Positions 1 through 5,800 of a stretch of 6,043 bases of DNA are shown here, piece after piece. This DNA comes from an uncultured Prevotella sp. Its GTDB lineage: Bacteria; Bacteroidota; Bacteroidia; Bacteroidales; Bacteroidaceae. The position numbers were made by a program, and so were the translations under genes. Where the stretch lies: NCBI GenBank assembly GCA_900765465.1, contig CAAFRM010000230.1, positions 1 through 6,043 on the forward strand, written 5' to 3'. A model generated the notes under the pieces. It was not told the DNA's origin, did not search any database, and was given only the letters and a program-made list of their open reading frames with translations. How positions within the stretch are numbered: position 1 is the stretch's first letter; each line of letters begins with the position of its first letter.

Positions 1-72
1 ATAAATATATATATAATATAAAATAATTACTTATAATTTGTAACCACAGAAAGAGTAACTATCCCGAAAAAA

Positions 73-93
73 ACTGAATACTGAATACTGAAC
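73..93 (+). repeat. Tandem heptamer array, three ACTGAAT units
   Basis: Three head-to-tail copies of ACTGAAT, the last ending in C instead of T. The reverse complement of this unit is ATTCAGT, which forms a second three-unit array at 481-502. Positions 72-88 and 479-495 form a perfect 17-bp inverted repeat. The role is unknown; it may be a dispersed repeat or the arm of an invertible segment. Confidence 0.75.
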
Positions 94-146
94 ACCCTCT
101 TAGGCACCCACATGCCCTGGGTATCATAGCAGCATCAGGGAAAAGA

Positions 147-177
147 TAGTACTAGTACGCGTACATAGTACGTACTA
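147..177. repeat. GTAC-rich palindrome upstream of an orphan promoter box
   Basis: TAGTAC occurs twice in direct tandem (147-152, 153-158). The second copy begins an inverted repeat: TAGTAC, GC bulge, GTAC, ATA loop, GTAC, GTACTA (153-177). It ends 22 bases before the -7 box at 200 and covers the place where a -33 element would be expected. That position would suit an operator or activator site, or the palindrome may be an element end; none of these is proven. Confidence 0.55.
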
Positions 178-199
178 GGTAAATATAAAAATATTTTCG

Positions 200-207
200 T
201 ACCTTTG
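200..207 (+). promoter_or_regulatory. Probable -7 box (TACCTTTG)
   Basis: TACCTTTG matches the Bacteroidota -7 consensus TAnnTTTG and is identical to the perR -7 box in this window, including the following CA. No TTTG is present about 20 bases upstream; the palindrome at 147-177 lies there instead. Transcription would run rightward into a leader followed by the mini-ORF at 333 and decayed frames, so it may be an orphan promoter of a lost gene. Confidence 0.4.
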
Positions 208-332
208 CACCCGTAATTAGGCAAGTAAAGTCTGGTTGCGGGCGTTTTTTGTTTATAGGAATCCGGTGCCGTTCCTGAAACAGAAATTTGGTGAATATCT
301 CGCATTCCAACCCTTTAACATTATATATTAAT

Positions 333-611
333 ATGGTAAGAAAAGTTTATTTTCTTTGGCGCAGGCATAGTCAAGGCTAATTGATGATGCAGAGAAACTA
401 GTGAAACGCCATTACATCGAGAAAAATCCTCCGAAGAGAGCAAATGCCGACGGAGCTGACGGAAAGCAAGGCGGAAAGGTATTCAGTATTCAGTTATTCA
501 GTTTTAAGAAGCTATTATCGTGAACTCCCGCATCTGTCTCACCCGCCTGATGAAGCGGATGGAGGAGGCGCAGCAGCAGGGAGAAACGGTTTGGATCACG
601 ATTATCTGATT
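333..611 (+). pseudogene. Possible decayed small gene (unrecognised)
   Basis: A 15-codon ORF starts at ATG 333 (MVRKVYFLWRRHSQG, stop 378-380). A second frame, open from 371 to a stop at 521-523, encodes a charged stretch (DDAEKLVKRHYIEKN and onward). A third frame, 508 to a stop near 611, reads VNSRICLTRLMKRMEEAQQQ and ends WITII. Each has the charge and amphipathic pattern of real protein, but they lie in different frames, and the heptamer array (481-502) falls between the second and third. One reading is a short gene of roughly 85 codons broken by a frameshift and by insertion of the array. I do not recognise the family. It could also be chance or an untranslated leader. Confidence 0.27.
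481..502 (+). repeat. Tandem heptamer array, three ATTCAGT units
   Basis: ATTCAGT occurs at 481-487, 488-494 and 496-502, with one extra T at 495. It is the reverse complement of the array at 73-93. It interrupts a stretch that looks protein-coding on either side in different frames. Because the unit length is 7, gain or loss of a unit would shift a reading frame, but a TAA at 505-507 blocks simple rejoining of the flanking frames. Confidence 0.7.
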
Positions 612-643
612 TCTAAAAAAGTTGGTGGGCTTCATAAAATGAA
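612..643. repeat. Direct repeat flanking the TA module, left copy
   Basis: Positions 616-643 are identical over 28 bases to 1452-1479. The match extends left by TCT with one extra A here, giving 612-643 against 1449-1479. The two copies bracket the whole toxin-antitoxin operon. On the minus strand the repeat reads as the loop, right stem arm and T-run of a terminator hairpin. Confidence 0.85.
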
Positions 644-657
644 GGTCACCAACTTTT
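615..657 (-). terminator. Intrinsic terminator of the PIN toxin gene
   Basis: Arms 617-635 and 639-657 pair at 17 of 19 positions around an AAA loop (TTT on the minus strand). In the minus-strand transcript the right arm runs directly into six U residues (615-620). The left arm contains the last toxin codons (Lys149, Ser150, Trp151) and the TGA stop, so termination signal and coding sequence overlap. The A-run and T-run on the two sides would also allow some termination in the plus direction. Confidence 0.7.
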
Positions 658-1101
658 CTGATATTGCTCCACAAAAGTTTGAGGAGTCATGATTTTAATT
701 TGTTGCTTATCTTTTACTTCATCGAAATCCTTGATATTGATAGTTAACAATACATCGGCATCACAATTTAAAGCAGCCTGATACTGGTAACTGTCTTCTA
801 AATCTTTAAACTTATCATCTATTACCCCTTGTTCTAGCCCTGCTTTTGAAGCTGTAACAATTTGAAATGTATCAAGAATACGAAGCAATATTTTCCGCTC
901 GTTTACCAAACGCTCGGGGTTATAGATATTCATTCTTCTCAATTGTTTGTCTACCAAAAATGTTATGGTATAGAATCCCCCTTCTGACAAAAACAGAGTA
1001 TTTTTGTCAGGTGATAATTTTATTATTTTAGCGACTGCTTCGAATTGCAGTCTTTTTTCTAAAAATTCCGCAATGATATTAGTATCACAAAAGATTTTCA
1101 T
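646..1101 (-). CDS. PIN-domain ribonuclease toxin (VapC-like, type II TA)
   Basis: A 151-aa cytoplasmic protein with the PIN nuclease pattern. Acidic residues expected to bind the metal are D6 (in CDTN, followed by N8), E40, D103 in the DLED segment (100-103), and D125 in the TINIKDF segment (120-126). The overall pattern is that of the PIN_3-like group common in Bacteroidota. Known PIN toxins cleave RNA, often tRNA or rRNA, and are neutralised by the antitoxin encoded upstream; the RNA target here cannot be read from the sequence. The start ATG (1101-1099) overlaps the antitoxin TGA in an ATGA, so the two are translationally coupled, which supports this start. The gene is complete and no catalytic residue appears lost. 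The final codons lie within the terminator stem. It is AT-rich compared with the GH31 gene in this window, which suggests acquisition by transfer. Confidence 0.85.
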   Translation of the reverse strand: MKIFCDTNIIAEFLEKRLQFEAVAKIIKLSPDKNTLFLSEGGFYTITFLVDKQLRRMNIYNPERLVNERKILLRILDTFQIVTASKAGLEQGVIDDKFKDLEDSYQYQAALNCDADVLLTINIKDFDEVKDKQQIKIMTPQTFVEQYQKSW

Positions 1102-1352
1102 ATTCCGTATTTTTCTTCCAGATACTCATCACGAAGTTCCTTGTCACTCTTGTCTGAGGCAAATATACCAGCTAATTCGTCCCAACTAAACATCTTTGAG
1201 GAATTCAACTTCTGGGTTTCCTCAGCCTTAGGTGCTTCTACAATAATCTTTAGCAAGACCTTGTTTACCCAATCTTCGATATTGAGTTTGTCTTTTCTTG
1301 CAAATATTGCAGCTTTGTCATATACTTCCGGTCTTAATGTTATTGTTGCCAT
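1098..1352 (-). CDS. Antitoxin of the PIN toxin, RHH-like N-terminus
   Basis: An 84-aa protein. The start is taken as the ATG at 1352-1350, because a longer upstream frame to 1490 would run through the promoter, the operator-like repeat and the flanking direct repeat. The N-terminus (MATITLRPEVYDKAAIFARK) looks like a ribbon-helix-helix beta strand followed by a helix, which would bind DNA as a dimer. A second helix with DWVNKVLLKI (27-36) follows. The C-terminal part is acidic and flexible (SWDEL to EEKYGI), as expected for the region that wraps the toxin. It overlaps the toxin gene by 4 bases. The usual role would be to block the PIN active site and repress its own operon. The RHH assignment rests on pattern only; the antitoxin role is strongly supported by context. 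Confidence 0.78.
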   Translation of the reverse strand: MATITLRPEVYDKAAIFARKDKLNIEDWVNKVLLKIIVEAPKAEETQKLNSSKMFSWDELAGIFASDKSDKELRDEYLEEKYGI

Positions 1353-1378
1353 AATCAATATATTTATATTTAGCAATG

Positions 1379-1410
1379 CAAAACTACAATTTTTTCTTGA
1401 AACTACCAAG
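1379..1410 (-). promoter_or_regulatory. Promoter of the toxin-antitoxin operon
   Basis: On the minus strand a -7 box TAGTTTTG (1386-1379) matches TAnnTTTG exactly. A -33-like CTTG (1410-1407) lies 20 bases upstream, at the standard Bacteroidota spacing but with one mismatch to TTTG. Transcription would start around 1370-1374, about 20 bases before the antitoxin ATG at 1352. This supports the shorter antitoxin start. Confidence 0.7.
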
Positions 1411-1414
1411 AAAA
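1392..1414. promoter_or_regulatory. Operator-like inverted repeat in the TA promoter
   Basis: TTTTCTTG (1392-1399) and CAAGAAAA (1407-1414) form a perfect 8-bp inverted repeat with a 7-base spacer. One arm covers the -33 element and the centre lies between -33 and -7, so a bound protein would block RNA polymerase. This fits autorepression by the antitoxin or the toxin-antitoxin complex, which is the common rule for type II modules. Confidence 0.6.
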
Positions 1415-1448
1415 TCATAGAAAAAAATAGGGCTTTCAAAAAAATGTA

Positions 1449-1479
1449 TCTAAAAAGTTGGTGGGCTTCATAAAATGAA
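1449..1479. repeat. Direct repeat flanking the TA module, right copy
   Basis: This is the second copy of the 28-base repeat (1452-1479 identical to 616-643), with the adjoining TCT also shared. It lies upstream of the TA promoter and downstream of the rubrerythrin terminator, in the same orientation as the left copy. Confidence 0.85.
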
Positions 1480-1486
1480 CCCCACC
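1452..1486 (-). terminator. Terminator-like hairpin upstream of the TA operon
   Basis: Arms 1460-1471 and 1475-1486 pair at 11 of 12 positions around an AAA loop. In the minus-strand transcript the stem is followed by AAC and five U residues. It lies about 100 bases past the rubrerythrin stop and could back up the main terminator at 1510-1550, insulating the TA promoter from read-through. Half of the stem is shared with the toxin terminator; the other arm differs in sequence yet keeps pairing. Confidence 0.5.
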
Positions 1487-1509
1487 ACAAATCCCCAACC
1501 GAAAACGAA

Positions 1510-1550
1510 GGAACCCGATTCTGAATCTCTATGATTCGGAACCGGGCTCC
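1510..1550 (-). terminator. Intrinsic terminator of rubrerythrin
   Basis: Two 18-base arms (1510-1527, 1533-1550) surround a 5-base loop. In minus-strand RNA all 18 positions pair, 15 as Watson-Crick and 3 as G-U. In plus-strand RNA those three would be A-C mismatches, so the hairpin is built for the minus strand. A T-rich stretch (CTTCGTTTTC) follows. It begins 34 bases after the rubrerythrin stop. Confidence 0.8.
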
Positions 1551-1583
1551 AGGACTTAGTATCGAAAAAAATTAAAAATAGTC

Positions 1584-2144
1584 TTACTTGAAGTATCTCT
1601 TGTAAAGACCTGCGAAACCTGCACAGTGGCGAGCCTCGTCCTTAGCCATCTCATGAACAGTATCGTGGATAGCATCAGAACCCTGCTCCTTGGCAAGCTT
1701 GGCAATGCGGAACTTGTCCTCGCAAGCACCCTTCTCAGCTGCGATGCGAGCCTCGAGATTGCTCTTGGTATCACCCAAAACCTCACCCAGCAACTCTGCA
1801 AAGCGAGATGCATGGTCAGCCTCCTCGAAAGCATAACGCTTGTAAGCCTCTGCAATCTCTGGATAACCCTCGCGGTCTGCCTGGCGAGCCATTGCAAGAT
1901 ACATACCTACCTCGCCACACTCACCTGCAAAGTGATCCTTCAATCCCTTGATGACCTCCTCATTGACGCTATCCTTATATGCCTGACCGAGAACGTGTAC
2001 AGTAGCGAATGTCAAATCATCGTCCACTGTATCTTCCATCTCCTTGAACTTGCTGGCTGGAGCCTTGCAAATAGGGCACTTCTCTGGTGCCTCTGTACCC
2101 TCGTAGATGTAACCACAAACGGTGCAAATAAATTTCTTCTTCAT
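1584..2144 (-). CDS. Reverse rubrerythrin (peroxide reductase)
   Basis: A 186-aa protein with a rubredoxin-like domain first (about 1-37) and a ferritin-like diiron domain after it (about 45-186), the reversed order that defines reverse rubrerythrins. The rubredoxin iron is held by C7, C10, C23 and C26 (CTVC and CPIC). Diiron ligands visible are E75 in AGE, E108 and H111 in EADH, probably E137, and E170 with H173 in EARH. The family takes electrons from NAD(P)H or rubredoxin reductases and reduces hydrogen peroxide to water in the cytoplasm, protecting anaerobes from oxygen. The gene follows perR on the same strand after 91 bases, with no clear promoter of its own in the gap, so perR-rbr may be one operon under PerR control. 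There is no strong Shine-Dalgarno sequence, as is usual in Bacteroidota. Length and ligands indicate a complete, active protein. Confidence 0.93.
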   Translation of the reverse strand: MKKKFICTVCGYIYEGTEAPEKCPICKAPASKFKEMEDTVDDDLTFATVHVLGQAYKDSVNEEVIKGLKDHFAGECGEVGMYLAMARQADREGYPEIAEAYKRYAFEEADHASRFAELLGEVLGDTKSNLEARIAAEKGACEDKFRIAKLAKEQGSDAIHDTVHEMAKDEARHCAGFAGLYKRYFK

Positions 2145-2183
2145 AATGTTAATGTTTTAAAAATGTTCTTGTGTTGTATTATC

Positions 2184-2196
2184 TTATTACTATTAA
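2184..2196. promoter_or_regulatory. Possible weak PerR-like site before rubrerythrin
   Basis: TTATTACTATTAA lies in the perR-rbr gap and is partly symmetric (4 of 6 arm positions), recalling the AT-rich TTA...TAA form of PerR boxes known from Bacillus. It lies about 40 bases upstream of the rubrerythrin start. The gap is AT-rich overall, so this may be chance. Confidence 0.2.
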
Positions 2197-2235
2197 TTCT
2201 CTTGTCTGACGAATCATTTCGGCTTTCTGTTCCTG

Positions 2236-2670
2236 TTAATTCGTCTTCTTCTCCATCTTCTTGGCGCAAGCTGAACAAATGCCCTTGTAGTAGAGCTGTT
2301 CCTCCTGCACGATGTTTCCATCTATCACCTTGGTCTCTGTTACCCGTGGTGCTGGCTCATCGAAGAGGTCGATGATCTTGCCGCAGTTCTTGCAGTAGAA
2401 GTGAACGTGTGGCTCTATGTTGCCATCATAGCATACGCGATGCTCGTCGATGGTGATCATCTGGGCTGCATTTACCTCACTCAGCATGCGGAGCGTGTTA
2501 TACACTGTGGTACGGCTTAGGGTCGGTACCTTGTTCTCCAAAGCTTTGTAAACATCTTCGATGTTTGGGTGGGTAGGGTGCTTGATCAGGTAGTCCAGGA
2601 TTGCCAGTCTCTGTACTGATGGTCTAATGCCTTTCTCTACCAATCTGTTGTAAGCTTCTGTTTTTTTCAT
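2236..2670 (-). CDS. PerR, Fur-family peroxide-sensing repressor
   Basis: A 144-aa protein of normal family length: a winged-helix DNA-binding domain (about 1-80, recognition region SRTTVYNTLRML at 52-63) and a dimerisation and metal domain after it. The structural zinc site is C93, C96, C132 and C135. The regulatory metal site reads H34, D82, H88, H90 and D101, which line up with H37, D85, H91, H93 and D104 of Bacillus subtilis PerR at a constant offset of three. The aspartate at the last position favours PerR over Fur. In the family, peroxide oxidises histidine at this iron site and releases DNA, de-repressing peroxide defence genes. The neighbour is rubrerythrin, a typical target. A near-consensus promoter lies 32-63 bases upstream and a long palindrome just beyond it. 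Function is confident; its operators are inferred. Confidence 0.92.
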   Translation of the reverse strand: MKKTEAYNRLVEKGIRPSVQRLAILDYLIKHPTHPNIEDVYKALENKVPTLSRTTVYNTLRMLSEVNAAQMITIDEHRVCYDGNIEPHVHFYCKNCGKIIDLFDEPAPRVTETKVIDGNIVQEEQLYYKGICSACAKKMEKKTN

Positions 2671-2701
2671 ATTCCTATCTCTTGATTGATTTTTACGTTT
2701 G

Positions 2702-2733
2702 CAAAGGTAATGAATTTATTTCTATCTACCAAA
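2702..2733 (-). promoter_or_regulatory. perR promoter
   Basis: On the minus strand, TTTG (2733-2730), 20 bases, then TACCTTTG (2709-2702). This is a full match to the Bacteroidota housekeeping consensus. The start of transcription would be near 2694-2698, giving a leader of about 25 bases before the perR ATG at 2670. It probably drives perR and rubrerythrin together. Confidence 0.83.
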
Positions 2734-2734
2734 T

Positions 2735-2789
2735 AATTCTGTAAAATATCCAAAATAATAGGTATTATTTTTAGATAATTTACAGAATT
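2735..2789. promoter_or_regulatory. 55-bp nested palindrome upstream of the perR promoter
   Basis: The outer arms AATTCTGTAAA (2735-2745) and TTTACAGAATT (2779-2789) are perfectly complementary over 11 bases, followed inward by TATC/GATA. The inner element AAAATAATAGGTATTATTTT (2752-2771) is a perfect 9-2-9 palindrome. It begins one base upstream of the perR -33 element. The inner part resembles an AT-rich Fur/PerR box, so autoregulation by PerR is a reasonable inference, though a site upstream of -33 would also suit an activator. No U-run follows the stem on the minus strand, so a terminator for the GH31 gene is less likely. Confidence 0.6.
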
Positions 2790-2803
2790 AAATGTTTATT
2801 CAC

Positions 2804-2840
2804 AAAAAAAGAGGCTATTTTCCGGTCTTTACGCCCAGGA
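2804..2840 (-). terminator. Weak terminator-like end of the GH31 gene
   Basis: In the minus-strand transcript a short imperfect stem (AAAGA with TCTTT, plus GG with CC across a bulge) spans the GH31 stop codon and leads into seven T residues (2810-2804). The stem is weak. The palindrome at 2735-2789 lies downstream and could add structure to the RNA end. Confidence 0.3.
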
Positions 2841-5800
2841 ATTTATCTACCATCATCAGCTGGTTGAGCTGGAAGGCTGGCTTGCATGCCTTCTTTGCCT
2901 TGAGCTTGATGGTGAAGAGATCGCGGGTGCCCTCTACGGCTGGCTGCTCACCGATGTTGACGAAGGTAGGGTAGAGCACCTTGCTGCCATCTGAGTGCAG
3001 ACGGTCCTTGGTGAGGTTCTCCATCTTGCCCATATCCTTCACATCCACTCCGATGAACTCGTATTCGGTGGCACTGTATGGCAGGGCGAAGCTCAGGGCA
3101 TTGAGCGATACGAGACCCTTGCCCTTTACGGTGAGGGTGATGGTTTCGCCTGCCTTATACACCTTCTTGTCAGCTGCGAGACTGATGCTACCCTCTACGG
3201 CTGGCACCTTCTTGCTGCTTACTCCGCTCTTGAGCTGGGTAGCCACCACGGAGATGTCGTAGGCGTCGATGAGACCGTTGCCGTTGATGTCGCCCTTGCT
3301 TACGTAGCCCTCGAAGTCCTTGTCGCCCCTGCGCAATCCGCAGTAGTTGAGGTAAGAGGTGAAGTCGTTCTCGTCGATGCGCCCGTCGTGGTTGATGTCG
3401 CCAGCCTTCTCCATCTTGCTGCCCGGAACCTTGAATACGTACATCTCGGCACCCGAACCCATTCCGCCTCGGGCTTCCTCTACGGTCATCCTGATGTACT
3501 GAGCCTCTGGATTGCCCTGGAACAGGTATTCCTTCACGGCATTCTCGTTCTTCCAGTCGAAGCTTCCGGTCTCGGTCCAGTTGATGCCGTCGTTGCTGAT
3601 GGCGAACTTACCCTTCTGGATCTGTCCGTTGGTCTCGCGTTCAGAAGCCGGGAGATAGTGAATCTTCTCGAGCTTGGCGATGCCGTTGAGGTTGAGGGTT
3701 ACATCGAATGGCAGCACACCTTCCTTCTTGTAGTAGTCGGTATGCCAGAAGTTCTTCTCGTTGAAGTCGAACATCTTCGAAACCTCCAGACCTTCCCAGT
3801 CCTTGGTAGAGTTGGTGGCTGTGATGTCGCGGATGGCTTCATCGAGAGGGTCCTTGATGGTATGCGCCTGAACGGTGGCCCATTCAGAAACGCCGTCCTT
3901 GTTCACGGCTCTCACCTGCACCTCGTAATCGGTTTCCGGCTTCAGGTTCTCGATGGTGAACTCGTTGCTGCGGATGGTGGAATGAATCACGCCATCCACC
4001 TTTACCTCATAGTAGTCGGCGTTGGCCTGCTTGTTCCAGGTAGCTACCAGCTCGAATGCCTTGTTAGGGCTCTGGCTGTCCTTCATCGTTACCTGAGGAG
4101 CTGCGAGGGCACCGGTGGCGTGGAGCAGCACATCGGCATCATCCATCTGATAGCCGTCCATGCGAAGCTCTACGTCGTTGGCAGTGATGTCGGTCTTCGC
4201 CAGTCGCACATAAACCATCGGATTCTTGCGGATATCCATCTTCTCGAAGTCGCTGCCCGGTGTGGCGAAGCGGTTGAGCTGTGGAGCCTCATCGAAGAAC
4301 CACGCATTTCCGGTTTTGCGGAGTTCATCGAGCGAATTCACCTGGGTCAGCTTCACGCTCTTTCCGCCAATCTTCGCCGCCAGCTTCTTAGGCATCTGGC
4401 TCAGATTGATGCGCAGCTCGGTAGCCTGGTTCTTCTCCTGCCCCTGGAAGTGGCCCGTGGTCTTGTAGATGTGTACCTCGAGACGATTCTTCTGCAGGGA
4501 AGAGGTGATGTGGGTGGTGGCGTGTTCGCCCAGGCGGTAAAGCTCGGTCTTGCCGTCATCATCATAGAGGGCGTAATGGGTTTCGCCGTATGGATAGAGT
4601 TCGAAGATGCGCTGGGTGTTGTCTATCTGCGATACGTTGTTGTTAGGATTTACCATCGGGATGATGGCACCTCGCTTCACGAAGACAGGCAGTTTCCAGT
4701 AGGGAGCCTCAAACTCGTTGGTGATTCTTCCACCTTTATATATATGTCCGCTGAAGTAATCCACCCATTCGCCCTGAGGCAGGTAGATGCCGTTGCGGAT
4801 GTCGTTGCCCTCCTTATCCATCTTGGTTTCCTTGTAGATAGGAGCCACGAGGAACGACGGACCGCACATGAACTGATACTGAGTTGCCTTGCCCAGGGTA
4901 TAAGGATTGGCATCGTCGAGGAACATCGCTCTTACCAGCGGCTTGCCGGTTACTGCCTCGTGGGCTGCAGTATAGATGTATGGCATCAGCTCTGACTTGA
5001 GCTTCAGATACCAGCGGTTGACGGAAGTTACCGGTTCGCCCAGGATATGAGGATACTTGGCATTGCTGCCCCAGCCATCCATGTTCAGACCCATTGCGGT
5101 GAAGGCTTTCCATTCGAACTCTCGCATGTTGACGATCGGATTCTTTCCGCCGAAGATACCGTCGTTGTCGCATGTGATGTTGGAGATGCCCGAGAGTCCG
5201 GCGCCGATGAAGGTAGGGATGTGGAAGCGGATATACTCCCAGTCGCCGCCCGTCTGGTCGCCCGACCAGACGGATGCGTATCGCTGCGTACCAGCCCATC
5301 CATCGAGCGAGATGATGAACGGACGGGCATTCCCGCCATAGTAAGGCATGATCTGAGCCACGTCAGCCACACCGTTCAATCCGAAGGAATAGCCGTCGCC
5401 TACCCAGGCCACATCGGTCTTGAGCACTCTTACGCCAGCGGTTCCCACCTCCTTCACGATGTCGCGCTGCAGGAGCGCCTCGATGCTGTCTTTCGGATGC
5501 AGGTCAGACTGGGTCCAGAGTCCGATTTCCACACCGTGCTTGCGGGCGTAATCACCGAATTCCTTCAGGTTCTGGATGTTGCCGTCCAGGGTACTCTCCT
5601 GACCGTATCCGGCTCCGTATCCATCGTTTGGCAGGAACCATCCCAGCGGCATATCGTGCTTCACATATCGGTCGATTGCCGCACGTGCAGAGAACTGGTA
5701 GTTATTCTTCTCGCCATTCAGTGATTCCTTGATTCCGGTCTTGTCGCTGGCACTCTCCTTATACGCCTTTCCATCCTCGAACACCATGGTTCGGCCCTTG

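Larger units (their letters stand above)
1..645. other. Left region without an intact gene
   Basis: No reading frame here has a convincing start, length and protein character. The first 60 bases are very AT-rich. Going right there are a heptamer array (73-93), a GTAC-rich palindrome (147-177), a good Bacteroidota -7 promoter box (200-207), an untranslated leader-like stretch with a T6 run at 245-250, a 15-codon mini-ORF from 333, decayed coding-like frames (371-611), a second heptamer array in opposite orientation (481-502), and the terminator hairpin of the toxin gene (617-657). The forward frame 444-692 runs antisense into the toxin gene and is probably spurious. The region looks like the remnant of a small mobile or regulatory segment, which is an inference. 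Confidence 0.6.

Noticed and set aside
209..250. Attenuator formed by CCCG (209-214) with CGGG and the T6 run
   Set aside because: The left arm lies at or before the expected transcription start, and the stem is only four clean pairs, so it is unlikely to form in the RNA.
72..502. CRISPR array
   Set aside because: The repeats are 7-base tandem units without spacers, and no cas-like gene is present.
444..692. Forward 82-codon frame in the left region
   Set aside because: It runs antisense through the toxin terminator and toxin 3' end, changes composition midway, and has no promoter or family resemblance. Parts of it overlap better coding-like frames.
1353..1490. N-terminal extension of the antitoxin to a Met at 1490
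   Set aside because: The extension would translate the promoter, the operator-like repeat and the flanking direct repeat. It has no family-like sequence, and the start at 1352 begins a typical antitoxin N-terminus.
1626..2375. Forward open frame of 249 codons across rubrerythrin and perR
   Set aside because: It is antisense to two clearly identified genes and crosses their intergenic gap; its cysteine- and leucine-rich translation matches no family.
2995..4995. Forward open frame of 666 codons opposite the GH31 gene
   Set aside because: It is a shadow of a GC-richer gene on the other strand. The translation is rich in V, L, H and G without domains, while the minus-strand frame has clear catalytic and dockerin motifs.
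5047..5724. Forward open frame of 225 codons opposite the GH31 barrel
   Set aside because: It is antisense to the catalytic region, has no recognisable motif, and is explained by codon bias of the real gene.
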